DNA from: an uncultured Adlercreutzia sp.
GTDB taxonomy: Bacteria > Actinomycetota > Coriobacteriia > Coriobacteriales > Eggerthellaceae
Length of the DNA stretch: 64,000 nucleotides
Assembly (NCBI RefSeq): GCF_958431955.1
Contig: NZ_CAUASN010000013.1
Span: 1-64,000, forward strand
Reading direction: 5' to 3'
Both the position numbers and the translations under genes were made by a program. Each line of letters begins with the position of its first letter. The first letter of the stretch is position 1. The notes beneath the pieces are model-generated. The model did no database searches. It was given only the letters and a program-made list of their open reading frames with translations, and had not been told where the DNA came from. Shown here in pieces: positions 25,312 to 32,620 of the stretch.

Positions 25312-27156
25312 CTAGGCGGCGTAGGTGGCGGCGTTCTTGCCGGCGATACGGCCGAAGGTGTAGATGTCGGTCATGGAGCAGGAGCCAAGGCGGTTCGTGC
25401 CCATCTTGTGGCCGGCCACCTCGCCAGCGGCGTACAGGCCGGGAATCACCTGCTCATCCACGGTGAGCACCTCGGCCTCGGGCGTGATGTGCAGGCCGCC
25501 CATGGTGTAGTGCACGGCGGGCTTGCAGGCCATCAGGTAGTACGGCCCCTCCTCGATGGTGTTCATCTCGGCGCTGTAGCCAAAGTCGGGATCCTTGCCG
25601 TCGGCGCAGTACTGGTTCCACTTCTCAACGGTCTTCTTCAGCTCCTCGGCATCCACGCCCTGGGCCTGGGCCACCTCGTCGAGCGTGTCGGCCTTCACAA
25701 TGACGCCGCGGCTCTCGCTATTCTCATACTCGTCAGCGTGCTGCTCCACAAGCCCCGTGGCATCGGCGGCTGCCTGGTTGAACAGCAGGTAGGCCACGCC
25801 ATCGGTCTGGGCCTTGATGCCGTTGGAGATGACATCGCGGCGGTCGAGCTCCTGCACGAAGCGGTCGCCTTCCTTGTTCACGAGGATGCCGTAGTTCTCC
25901 AGGCGCACGTCGCCCACATACAGAAGCGCGCCGGTCTCAGGATCGCACACCGGGTAGGTCTGGATGTACTCCATGTCGATGGTGTCGGCGCCGATGGCCT
26001 CGGCCATGACGATGCCGTCGCCCTGGGCGGCCACCGAGTCGGTGGAGAGGATCTTGTCGTCCATCTCGGGGTTGTACTTCACGCGCATATCGACGTTCGA
26101 GCCGAAGCCGCCGGTGGCGAGCACCACGGCCTTGCACTTCACCTCGGCCTCCTCGCCGGTGACGGGGTTTTTCACCTTCACGCCCACCACTTTGCCGGCG
26201 CTGTCGGTAACCAGCTCGGTGGCCTGAGTATTGTCGATGAGCGTGATGGCGTCGATGGTCTTCACGCGGTTGGTCAGCTTCGTGGTCATCTCGGAACCCG
26301 AATGGGTGATGGGGATGATGGAGCGCTTGATGTTGTGGCCGCCGAACTGCATGAGGTCGTGCTTCCAGGAGATGCCTCCCTCGTAGGTGAGCCAGTTGGC
26401 GGAATCGAGCGCGCCGTTGGCGATGATGGCCACCAGCTCCGGGTCGCCCTTGTTGTCGCCGCCGACGAGCATATCGGAGATGAGGTTCTCGGGCGAATCC
26501 TCCACGCCCTGGGTCACCTGGATCCAGTTGCCGGGCACGGCCATCTCGCCGCCCGACAGGCACGTGTCGCCGCCGTAGACGCCCATCTTGTCCATGAGCA
26601 CCACGCTCTTGCCCTCGTTAGCCGCCGTGATGGCCGCCGCGAATCCGGCGCCGCCGGCGCCCACCACGACCACATCGGCCTCCTCGGGCAGCTTCACATC
26701 GCTCTCCCATGCCTGGTAGTCGCGGTTCTTCCACTCCTCGGAATCCTGGCCCAGGGCATCGAGGGCGCTGCCCACGGCGGTGAGGAAGGCCATGGACGTG
26801 AGCGTGGCGCCGCTGACCGTGTCCACGTTGAGCGTCTGGCCGTCGATGATGGACTTCGTCATCTTCTCCATGGCCACGTCCCCCATGCCCGGCGTCTCGC
26901 GGGAGTCGAGCACGGTGATGCGGTCGATGGCGCCGTCGTTGGCGGACACCTCCACGGTGAACTTGCCGTGCTTGCCCATCCCCTCGCCGATGGCCGTGGT
27001 CGCCGTCCCTGCCGAGGCGCTCCCGGCCGCATCGGCCTTGCGCTTCTCCTGCGCCTCCTCATGGGACATCGGCGCGCAGCCGGCCAGCGCCAGCGTGCCG
27101 CCGAGCGCGGCAATGGCGCCGCCGGCGATAAACTGCCTACGAGAACAACCAGACAT
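25312..27156 (-). CDS. Tat-exported FMN/FAD flavoprotein reductase (fumarate reductase-like)
   Basis: 614 aa. Tat motif SRRQFIAGG and lipobox LAGC (Cys27). An FMN-binding domain spans residues 60-130 and contains VSGATLTS; Thr118 of SGAT is the residue to which ApbE covalently attaches FMN in this family. Then a FAD-binding reductase domain begins at DVVVVGAGGAGFAAAITAANEG. Catalytic-type HYTMGGLHI and GTNRLGSCS are intact, as in fumarate, urocanate and methacrylate reductases. Electrons would pass from FMN to FAD outside the membrane to an organic acceptor. ApbE and a quinol-oxidising partner are not in the window. Start after GGAGGT. Confidence 0.92.
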   Translation of the reverse strand: MSGCSRRQFIAGGAIAALGGTLALAGCAPMSHEEAQEKRKADAAGSASAGTATTAIGEGMGKHGKFTVEVSANDGAIDRITVLDSRETPGMGDVAMEKMTKSIIDGQTLNVDTVSGATLTSMAFLTAVGSALDALGQDSEEWKNRDYQAWESDVKLPEEADVVVVGAGGAGFAAAITAANEGKSVVLMDKMGVYGGDTCLSGGEMAVPGNWIQVTQGVEDSPENLISDMLVGGDNKGDPELVAIIANGALDSANWLTYEGGISWKHDLMQFGGHNIKRSIIPITHSGSEMTTKLTNRVKTIDAITLIDNTQATELVTDSAGKVVGVKVKNPVTGEEAEVKCKAVVLATGGFGSNVDMRVKYNPEMDDKILSTDSVAAQGDGIVMAEAIGADTIDMEYIQTYPVCDPETGALLYVGDVRLENYGILVNKEGDRFVQELDRRDVISNGIKAQTDGVAYLLFNQAAADATGLVEQHADEYENSESRGVIVKADTLDEVAQAQGVDAEELKKTVEKWNQYCADGKDPDFGYSAEMNTIEEGPYYLMACKPAVHYTMGGLHITPEAEVLTVDEQVIPGLYAAGEVAGHKMGTNRLGSCSMTDIYTFGRIAGKNAATYAA

Positions 27157-27625
27157 GATGACCTCCTTGGTCGGACTCCAGAGCGCGATGGCGCACGATA
27201 CCGGCCGCCCTTCGCGAAAAGCGGCAGTTCGGTGTCGGTTGAGCGTCGTCGCTGACGGTTTCCCGTCACCTCGGCTCCCTTCGATGGCGCCATCATAGAA
27301 CCGCCACAGATGCGGTCGCCATTCCGTCGCCGGCCTCAACCGAACCGTTGCCGCCCCGTTGGGATAAGGGAACCCCGAAGGAGCGAGAGACCGGCGGGAT
27401 GCAACGGGGAAGGCTCAGGGAATCGGGCGGCGCGAAAGTGAGGGCCGGGGCGGAGGCGGGATGCGGGCGGGAACGACGCTGCCGAGGCGGAACGCGAGTG
27501 CGACGGCAGCGGGACGCAGGCGGGGCGGAGACGGGAAGACATCGGGAATCGGGCGGTGGCAGGCGGCGAGGAGTTGCCCTCGGGGGCGCTCTCGGGTAGG
27601 CTGTGGGGAGAACGAAGGGAGACCC
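27157..27625. other. 469-bp intergenic region, purine-rich
   Basis: A divergent gap between flavoprotein 2 and the PAP2 gene. From about 27365 to 27600 the plus strand is unusually rich in G and A. Open frames here look like shadows: no ribosome site and low-complexity composition. No promoter was clearly identified. Confidence 0.5.
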
Positions 27626-28258
27626 GTGAACGAACTGGCCATATTGGATGCCATGCAGGCGTGGCACAACCCCGTGCTCGACCCGATCGTGGCGGCCTTC
27701 ACCAGCACGAGCAACCACGGCGAGCTGTGGATTCTCCTCGGCATCGTGCTGCTGTGCTTCCGTCGCACCCGCAAGGCCGGCGCGGGCGTCCTCGTGGCCG
27801 TGGCGCTCGGGGCCATCGTGACGAACCTGACCATCAAACCGCTGCTCATGCGCCCGCGTCCCTGCGACGTGAACGCCGCCATTGCCATGATCGTGCCGCG
27901 TCCGAGCGGGTCGTCGTTCCCCTCGGGGCACACGACCGCCGCCTTCGCCGCTGCGGCCGCCCTCTGGTTCGCACGCCGACCGAAAGCGCCCGCGGGGCTC
28001 ATCGCGGGCGTCACCGTGGCCGCCGTTCTCATGGGGCTCTCGCGCATGTACTGCTATGTGCACTACCCCACCGACGTGTTGGCCGGCGTCATCGTGGGCA
28101 CCCTCGCGGGACTGGCCGCCGCCCGCCTCATGGATGCACTTTGGAGACGGCGCGCCGAACCCAACATTCCCCGCGGGCCCGGCACCCCCGAGCGCCCCGC
28201 CGACCCCGACGACGCAGCCGACCGCCGCGGCCCGGGTACACCCGGCACGCGGCCCTAG
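27626..28258 (+). CDS. PAP2-family membrane phosphatase
   Basis: 210 aa, about five membrane helices with the three PAP2 catalytic motifs: KPLLMRPRP, PSGHTTAAF and SRMYCYVHYPTDVLAG, the two histidines forming the phosphohistidine mechanism. Likely substrates are lipid phosphates such as undecaprenyl pyrophosphate or phosphatidate. The C-terminal 35 residues are a proline/arginine-rich cytoplasmic tail of low complexity. GTG start at 27626 after AAGGGAG. The mini-ferredoxin gene follows by 23 bp. Confidence 0.9.
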   Translation: MNELAILDAMQAWHNPVLDPIVAAFTSTSNHGELWILLGIVLLCFRRTRKAGAGVLVAVALGAIVTNLTIKPLLMRPRPCDVNAAIAMIVPRPSGSSFPSGHTTAAFAAAAALWFARRPKAPAGLIAGVTVAAVLMGLSRMYCYVHYPTDVLAGVIVGTLAGLAAARLMDALWRRRAEPNIPRGPGTPERPADPDDAADRRGPGTPGTRP

Positions 28259-28281
28259 CCGCTGCAGGAACCGAGGCCGCC

Positions 28282-28515
28282 ATGCGCCAGACGTACTACG
28301 CCATCGACGAGCGCCTCTGCTGCCGCTGCGGGGCCTGCCAGCGCATCTGCCCCCATGGCGCGCTCACCACCGCCGCCAACGGGGCGCCCGCCATCGACCA
28401 GGAGCGCTGCCGGCACTGCGGCATGTGCTTTCGCGCCTGCCGCTTCGGCGCCGTGGGGCGGCCCTACGAGCTCTACCGCCTGAGGGACGGCCGCTCGCGC
28501 CGAGGGCGTCCCTAG
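28282..28515 (+). CDS. Small 2[4Fe-4S] ferredoxin-type protein
   Basis: 77 aa. Two clusters of cysteines in classical spacing, CCRCGACQRICP and CRHCGMCFRAC, give two 4Fe-4S clusters. The tail is basic (RDGRSRRGRP). It would carry electrons for a soluble oxidoreductase, but no partner is adjacent. Its TAG stop shares four bases (CTAG, 28512-28515) with the stop of the convergent dGTPase gene. Confidence 0.85.
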   Translation: MRQTYYAIDERLCCRCGACQRICPHGALTTAANGAPAIDQERCRHCGMCFRACRFGAVGRPYELYRLRDGRSRRGRP

Positions 28516-29555
28516 TACGACAGCGCGTGGGGAATGAACAGGCGCTGGTAGGTGCTCGTGGCGAAGCGGTCGGTCATGCCGGCGATGTAGTCGGTCACCG
28601 CGCGTAGGTCGTCGCCGTCGGAGATGGCGCGGTAGTCGGCCGGCACCTCATCGATGTGCGCGGCGTAGTAGTCGAATAAATCGGCAATGAGGTGCGTCGC
28701 CTTCTCCACCTCGGCCATCACGGGCGGCGCGGTGTACACGTTGGCGAACAGGAACGTGCGCAGCTCCATCATGGCATCCCACACCGGCTGGCTCATGCGG
28801 ATGTCTCCCTCGGCAGCCGAGGTCTCCACCATGTCGCGCACGAGCGTCTCGATGCGGGCCGAGTGGTCAGCACCGAGCACGCGGTGGGTGGTCTCGGGCA
28901 GATCAGCCTCGCGCAGAATGCCCGCACGGATGGCGTCGTCGATGTCATGGTTCACGTAGGCGATGCGGTCGGCCGTGGCCACGATGCGCCCCTCCAGCGT
29001 TTCGGCGCGCAGGGTCCCCGTGTGGTTCAGAATGCCGTCGCGCACCTCGGCCGTGAGGTTCAGCCCGGCGCCCCCGTTCTCGATGCGCTCCACCACCCGC
29101 ACCGACTGCTCGTTGTGGCGGTACAGGCGCGCCGCCTGCGGGCTTGCGGGATCGATGCCCCTATGGCGTGCGAGCGCGCCGGAAAGCGCCGCCTCGCCCG
29201 TATGCCCGAAGGGGGTGTGGCCCAAGTCGTGGCCGAGGGAGATGGCCTCGGTGAGGTCCTCGTTCAGCCCGAGCGCCCGCGTGATGGTGCGCGCGATCTG
29301 CGCCACCTCCAGGGTGTGCGTGAGCCGCGTGCGGAAGTGGTCGCCCTCGGACGCGAGGAACACCTGGGTCTTGTGGGAGAGCCGTCGAAACGACTTCGAG
29401 TGGAGAATCTTGTCGCGGTCGCGCTGGTAGTCGGTGCGCAGCGCATCGGGCGCCGTGGAGCGATCGCGCCCCTCGGAGTCGGCGGCGAGCGCCGCATCTT
29501 CTGCCAGCACCGCGCGCTCGCGCTGCTCCTGATCTTCCCGGCCCATCACCCGCAT
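28512..29555 (-). CDS. dgt: dGTP triphosphohydrolase (HD-domain dGTPase)
   Basis: 347 aa, deoxyguanosinetriphosphate triphosphohydrolase-like. N-terminal RTDYQRDRDKILHSKSFRRLSHKTQVF, metal-binding HD motif TRLTHTLEV, GHDLGHTPFGHTGE, and ADRIAYVNHDIDDA. It hydrolyses dNTPs to nucleoside and triphosphate and so limits the dNTP pool. It lies downstream of the purine operon but after that operon's terminator. ATG at 29555 has GGGAGG; an in-frame ATG at 29546 is less well placed. Confidence 0.92.
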   Translation of the reverse strand: MRVMGREDQEQRERAVLAEDAALAADSEGRDRSTAPDALRTDYQRDRDKILHSKSFRRLSHKTQVFLASEGDHFRTRLTHTLEVAQIARTITRALGLNEDLTEAISLGHDLGHTPFGHTGEAALSGALARHRGIDPASPQAARLYRHNEQSVRVVERIENGGAGLNLTAEVRDGILNHTGTLRAETLEGRIVATADRIAYVNHDIDDAIRAGILREADLPETTHRVLGADHSARIETLVRDMVETSAAEGDIRMSQPVWDAMMELRTFLFANVYTAPPVMAEVEKATHLIADLFDYYAAHIDEVPADYRAISDGDDLRAVTDYIAGMTDRFATSTYQRLFIPHALSY

Positions 29556-29584
29556 ACCGACCTCCCTTCCACGATGCACCCAGT

Positions 29585-29621
29585 GTAACAAAAGAAATGA
29601 CCTCCCCGAAGGAAGGTCATT
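29585..29621 (-). terminator. Terminator of purO-purH operon
   Basis: Stem AATGACCT (29596-29603) with AGGTCATT (29614-29621). In the minus direction it is followed by the T-rich TTCTTTTGTT. Confidence 0.85.
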
Positions 29622-29643
29622 AAGCCGTCGAATCGTTTCAATC

Positions 29644-30822
29644 CTAGTGGTGGAACAGGCGCATGCCGGTGAAGGCCATGGCGATGCCGTACTTGTTCGC
29701 CACCTCGATGACGTTGTCGTCGCGGATGGAGCCGCCGGGCTCGGCGATGTAGGCCACCCCCGACTTGCGGGCGCGCTCCACGTTGTCGCCGAAGGGGAAG
29801 AACGCATCCGACCCCACGGTCACGCCGCTCATCTGGGCGATCCAGGCCTTCTTCTCCTCGCGCGTGAGCGGCTCGGGGCGCTCGGTGAACACGCGCTGCC
29901 ACTCGCCGTCGGCCAGCACGTCCTCCCACTCGTCGGAGATGTACACGTCGATGGCGTTGTCGCGGTCGGGACGGCGAATGCCCTCCACGAACGGCAGCGC
30001 GAGCACGCGCGGATGCTGGCGCAGCCACCAGTTGTCGGCCTTGTTGCCCGCCAGGCGCGTGCAGTGGATACGGCTCTGCTGGCCGGCGCCCACGCCGATG
30101 GCCTGGCCGTCCTTCACGTAGCACACGGAGTTGGACTGGGTGTACTTCAATGTGATGAGCGCCACGATCATGTCGATCTTGGCCGCCTCGGGAATCTCCT
30201 TGTTCTCGGTCACCACGTTCTCCAGCAGCGCTTCGTTGATCTCGAAGTTGTTGTGGCCCTGCTCGAAGGTGATGCCGAACACGTCCTTCAGCTCGGTCTC
30301 GGCCGGCACATAGGTTGGATCGACCTGCACCACGTTGAAGGAGCCCTTGCGTTTGGTCTTCAGAATCTCGAGCGCCTCGTCGGTATACCCCGGCGCGATG
30401 ATGCCGTCGGACACCTCCTTCGCCAGGTAGCGAGCCACATCGGCGTCGCACACGTCCGACAGCGCCGCCCAGTCGCCGTAGGAGCACAGACGATCGGCCC
30501 CGCGGGCGCGGATGTAGGCGCAGGCGATGGGCGATAGCTCGCCCTCCTCTTCCACGAAGTACATGGCACGGTCAGTGTCGGTCAGCGGATGTCCCACCGC
30601 CGCACCGGCCGGCGACACGTGCTTGAAGGACGCCGCCGCCGGAAGCCCCGTGGCCTCCTTCAGTTCCTTCACGAGCTGCCAGGAATTGAAGGCGTCGAGG
30701 AAGTTGATGTAGCCGGGCTTGCCGTTCAGCACCTGGATGGGCAGGTCGCTGCCGTCCTTCATATAGATGCGCGAGGGCTTCTGGTTCGGATTGCAGCCGT
30801 ACTTCAACTCAAGTTCGTTCAT
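29644..30822 (-). CDS. purH: AICAR formyltransferase, stand-alone (PurH C-terminal activity)
   Basis: 392 aa. It starts LKYGCNPNQKPSRIYM and contains SFKHVSPAGAAVG, AYIRARGADRLCSYGDWAALSD, SDGIIAPGYTDEAL, QSNSVCYVKDGQAIGVGAGQQSRIHCTRLAG and SDAFFPFGDNVERARKSGV, all of the PurH transformylase domain. It lacks the N-terminal IMP cyclohydrolase domain of the usual bifunctional enzyme. It transfers the formyl group of 10-formyl-THF to AICAR, making FAICAR. Cyclisation is supplied by the PurO-like gene 10 bp upstream, whose stop overlaps this gene's GGAG ribosome site. Under the upstream ZTP riboswitch. Confidence 0.95.
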   Translation of the reverse strand: MNELELKYGCNPNQKPSRIYMKDGSDLPIQVLNGKPGYINFLDAFNSWQLVKELKEATGLPAAASFKHVSPAGAAVGHPLTDTDRAMYFVEEEGELSPIACAYIRARGADRLCSYGDWAALSDVCDADVARYLAKEVSDGIIAPGYTDEALEILKTKRKGSFNVVQVDPTYVPAETELKDVFGITFEQGHNNFEINEALLENVVTENKEIPEAAKIDMIVALITLKYTQSNSVCYVKDGQAIGVGAGQQSRIHCTRLAGNKADNWWLRQHPRVLALPFVEGIRRPDRDNAIDVYISDEWEDVLADGEWQRVFTERPEPLTREEKKAWIAQMSGVTVGSDAFFPFGDNVERARKSGVAYIAEPGGSIRDDNVIEVANKYGIAMAFTGMRLFHH

Positions 30823-30832
30823 GAGTTTCTCC

Positions 30833-31468
30833 TTAATCCCCGAGGTTCTTGTTGTAGAGGGTGACCTCGCCGGCCACGTTCGCGTACAGGCTCACCTTGT
30901 TCTCGTCGTTCAAGGCCGCCCACAGCTCGTCGGCGGTCGGCAGCTTCACGGGAATGGGCTCGCCGGCGAAGGTGGGCAGCGGGTTGCCGTCGCCCTGGTA
31001 GGTGCTAATGAAGTAGCCGCAGCCCTCGTCCACGCCCTCGTAGGCGAAGAACTCGCGGATGCAGCGATCATCCGCGCCGTGCTTCAGAATGGACATCTCG
31101 AAGGTGCCGTCGGGGTTCACGATGGCCGAGATGCGCGGGGTGAAGTTCGGTGCATCGGGCTCGTACTCGCGGGCCATGCAGCCGGCGCGGAAATCGCCCG
31201 CCTCCACGATGGTGTCGGTCTGGTCGCCGTTGGTGACGACGAGCGCCTCGCCCATAGTGCGCACTGGATGGTAGATGATGAGGCTCGGGTCTTCCAGCAG
31301 CGCCGGGTCGTGGGCCTCGGTGCGGATGCCGTCGGGCTCGGTGGCGAAGATGCGGTTGCGGCTGTTCTGACTGCGACCCATGATGAAGTAGTACACGGTG
31401 TCCTTCCCCACCACGATGCCGCGCCCCGGATAGGGGTTGCTCCTCAGCAGCTCGACGAGATCTTGCAT
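30833..31468 (-). CDS. IMP cyclohydrolase, archaeal PurO-like family
   Basis: 211 aa of the PurO-type cyclohydrolase family (PF07826 pattern): NPYPGRGIVVGKDTVYYFIMGRSQNSRNRIF, NGDQTDTI, EPDAPNFTPRISAIVNPDGTFEMSILKH and FISTYQGDGNPLPTFAGEPIPV. It closes FAICAR to IMP, the last step of de novo purine synthesis, with the adjacent stand-alone AICAR formyltransferase. The start at 31468 follows AAAGGGAA. Transcription is gated by a ZTP riboswitch and terminator about 100-200 bp upstream. Placement in the pathway is strongly supported by context. Confidence 0.88.
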   Translation of the reverse strand: MQDLVELLRSNPYPGRGIVVGKDTVYYFIMGRSQNSRNRIFATEPDGIRTEAHDPALLEDPSLIIYHPVRTMGEALVVTNGDQTDTIVEAGDFRAGCMAREYEPDAPNFTPRISAIVNPDGTFEMSILKHGADDRCIREFFAYEGVDEGCGYFISTYQGDGNPLPTFAGEPIPVKLPTADELWAALNDENKVSLYANVAGEVTLYNKNLGD

Positions 31469-31560
31469 GCGCGTTCCCTTTCTCTCTGACCTGACCGCAG
31501 CACGCGGCCCCCTGCAGCGGCCCGCGCTTCCCTGCGGCACTTCCCCGCATTCCGCCCACG

Positions 31561-31670
31561 AAAAAGGGCAAGCCGACGCCGCGCGGATGCGCAGGTCGGC
31601 TTGCCCAGACGGTCGGCGGAAATCGCGCGCTGCTCCCCCGTGGTCTTCCACGCTTGCCCGTCAGTCACAG
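31561..31670 (-). promoter_or_regulatory. ZTP (pfl) riboswitch with overlapping terminator
   Basis: Minus-strand aptamer at about 31670-31602: GTGACTGACGGGC, then GTGG-AAGA-CCACGGGGGAGCAG and finally CCGTCTGGGCA, all diagnostic of the pfl/ZTP class that binds ZTP/ZMP (AICAR monophosphate). The expression platform is a 12-bp stem GGGCAAGCCGAC (31605-31594) with GTCGGCTTGCCC (31577-31566), then five T. Its 5' arm overlaps the aptamer's conserved 3' end, so ligand binding should prevent termination and turn on purO-purH. Confidence 0.93.
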
Positions 31671-31874
31671 CACGCTGAGCTTCGCCTCGCAGGGTACCAC
31701 GATTTGACGGATCCTGCGACCGAAAACGCCTCGTGCGTCCAAACCAGCCGCCCGCGGCACGCCGCATTCGGCAACGGGCGGGCAACGGTGAGTCAAAGGC
31801 TGAGGGATGTTGCCGCCGCCGTTCGGCAGACGGGGGTACTCTGGAACCAACGGACATCCGAACGAGGAAGCATC

Positions 31875-32525
31875 ATGGCATTCCTGAGAATGAGAAAACT
31901 GACCGAGGAAGACGAGATCGGCTACTTCGCGCCGCGCACCTGGCAGTTCTGGCGCGCGCTCATCGTGGCCTTCTGCCTGTGCTGCATCATTGGGCACTGG
32001 CTGGAGATGCCCTACTGCTGGATGATGGACCACCTGTTCGGCATCGTGGATGCCGACTACGCCGTGTGGACCGACCCGTGGTACCATCCCTACTGGGTCT
32101 ACGGCTTCGGTGCCGTGTTCATGACGCTGCTCATCGAGCCTTTGAAGGAGCGTCTCGTCCTGCGCCGCAAAACGCTGTGGGGCGCCTTTCTGGAGTCGCT
32201 CGTGCTCGCCATCCTCATCGCCATGGTGCTCGAGCTCGTCATCGGCTGGATGGTGAACCAACCCGATCCCGTCACCGGCGAGTACCCCTTCTGGGACAAC
32301 TCGCAGCTGCCGGGCAACGTGTTCGGCCAGGCGTGGCTCGTGAACGACTTCTTCATCGGGCTGGCGGCCATGCTCTACGTGTGGATCGTGTTCCCGCTTA
32401 TCTGCGAGGGATTCTCGCATCTGAGCCCGCGGGCGGCCAACGTGGCCTTCGCCTTCATCGTCATCGGGTTCGCCGCCTGCGTCACCGCCTCCTACCTGGA
32501 GCTGAGGCTCTGGGAGAAGTACTGA
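31875..32525 (+). CDS. PF06541-type membrane protein (putative ABC transporter permease)
   Basis: 216 aa with about five membrane helices. The conserved block IGHWLEMPYCWMMDHLFGIVDADYAVWTDPWYHPYWVYGFGAVFMTLLIEPLKERL fits the PF06541 family, annotated as putative ABC-transporter permeases although an ATPase partner is rarely adjacent, as here. Acidic and tryptophan-rich loops. Start at 31875 after GAGGAAG. Function unproven. Confidence 0.75.
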   Translation: MAFLRMRKLTEEDEIGYFAPRTWQFWRALIVAFCLCCIIGHWLEMPYCWMMDHLFGIVDADYAVWTDPWYHPYWVYGFGAVFMTLLIEPLKERLVLRRKTLWGAFLESLVLAILIAMVLELVIGWMVNQPDPVTGEYPFWDNSQLPGNVFGQAWLVNDFFIGLAAMLYVWIVFPLICEGFSHLSPRAANVAFAFIVIGFAACVTASYLELRLWEKY

Positions 32526-32620
32526 GGGGCGAACAGTCTCGCAACAAACGCACTGCTGGGAGAGCAGCTGCCGCCCCACGAGGCGTACCATCGGGAAAAC
32601 CTACGAGAAAGGGGCCTCCT

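Noticed and set aside
27348..27599. Open frames in the gap before the PAP2 gene
   Set aside because: Low-complexity Arg/Gly-rich products, no ribosome site and overlapping on both strands.
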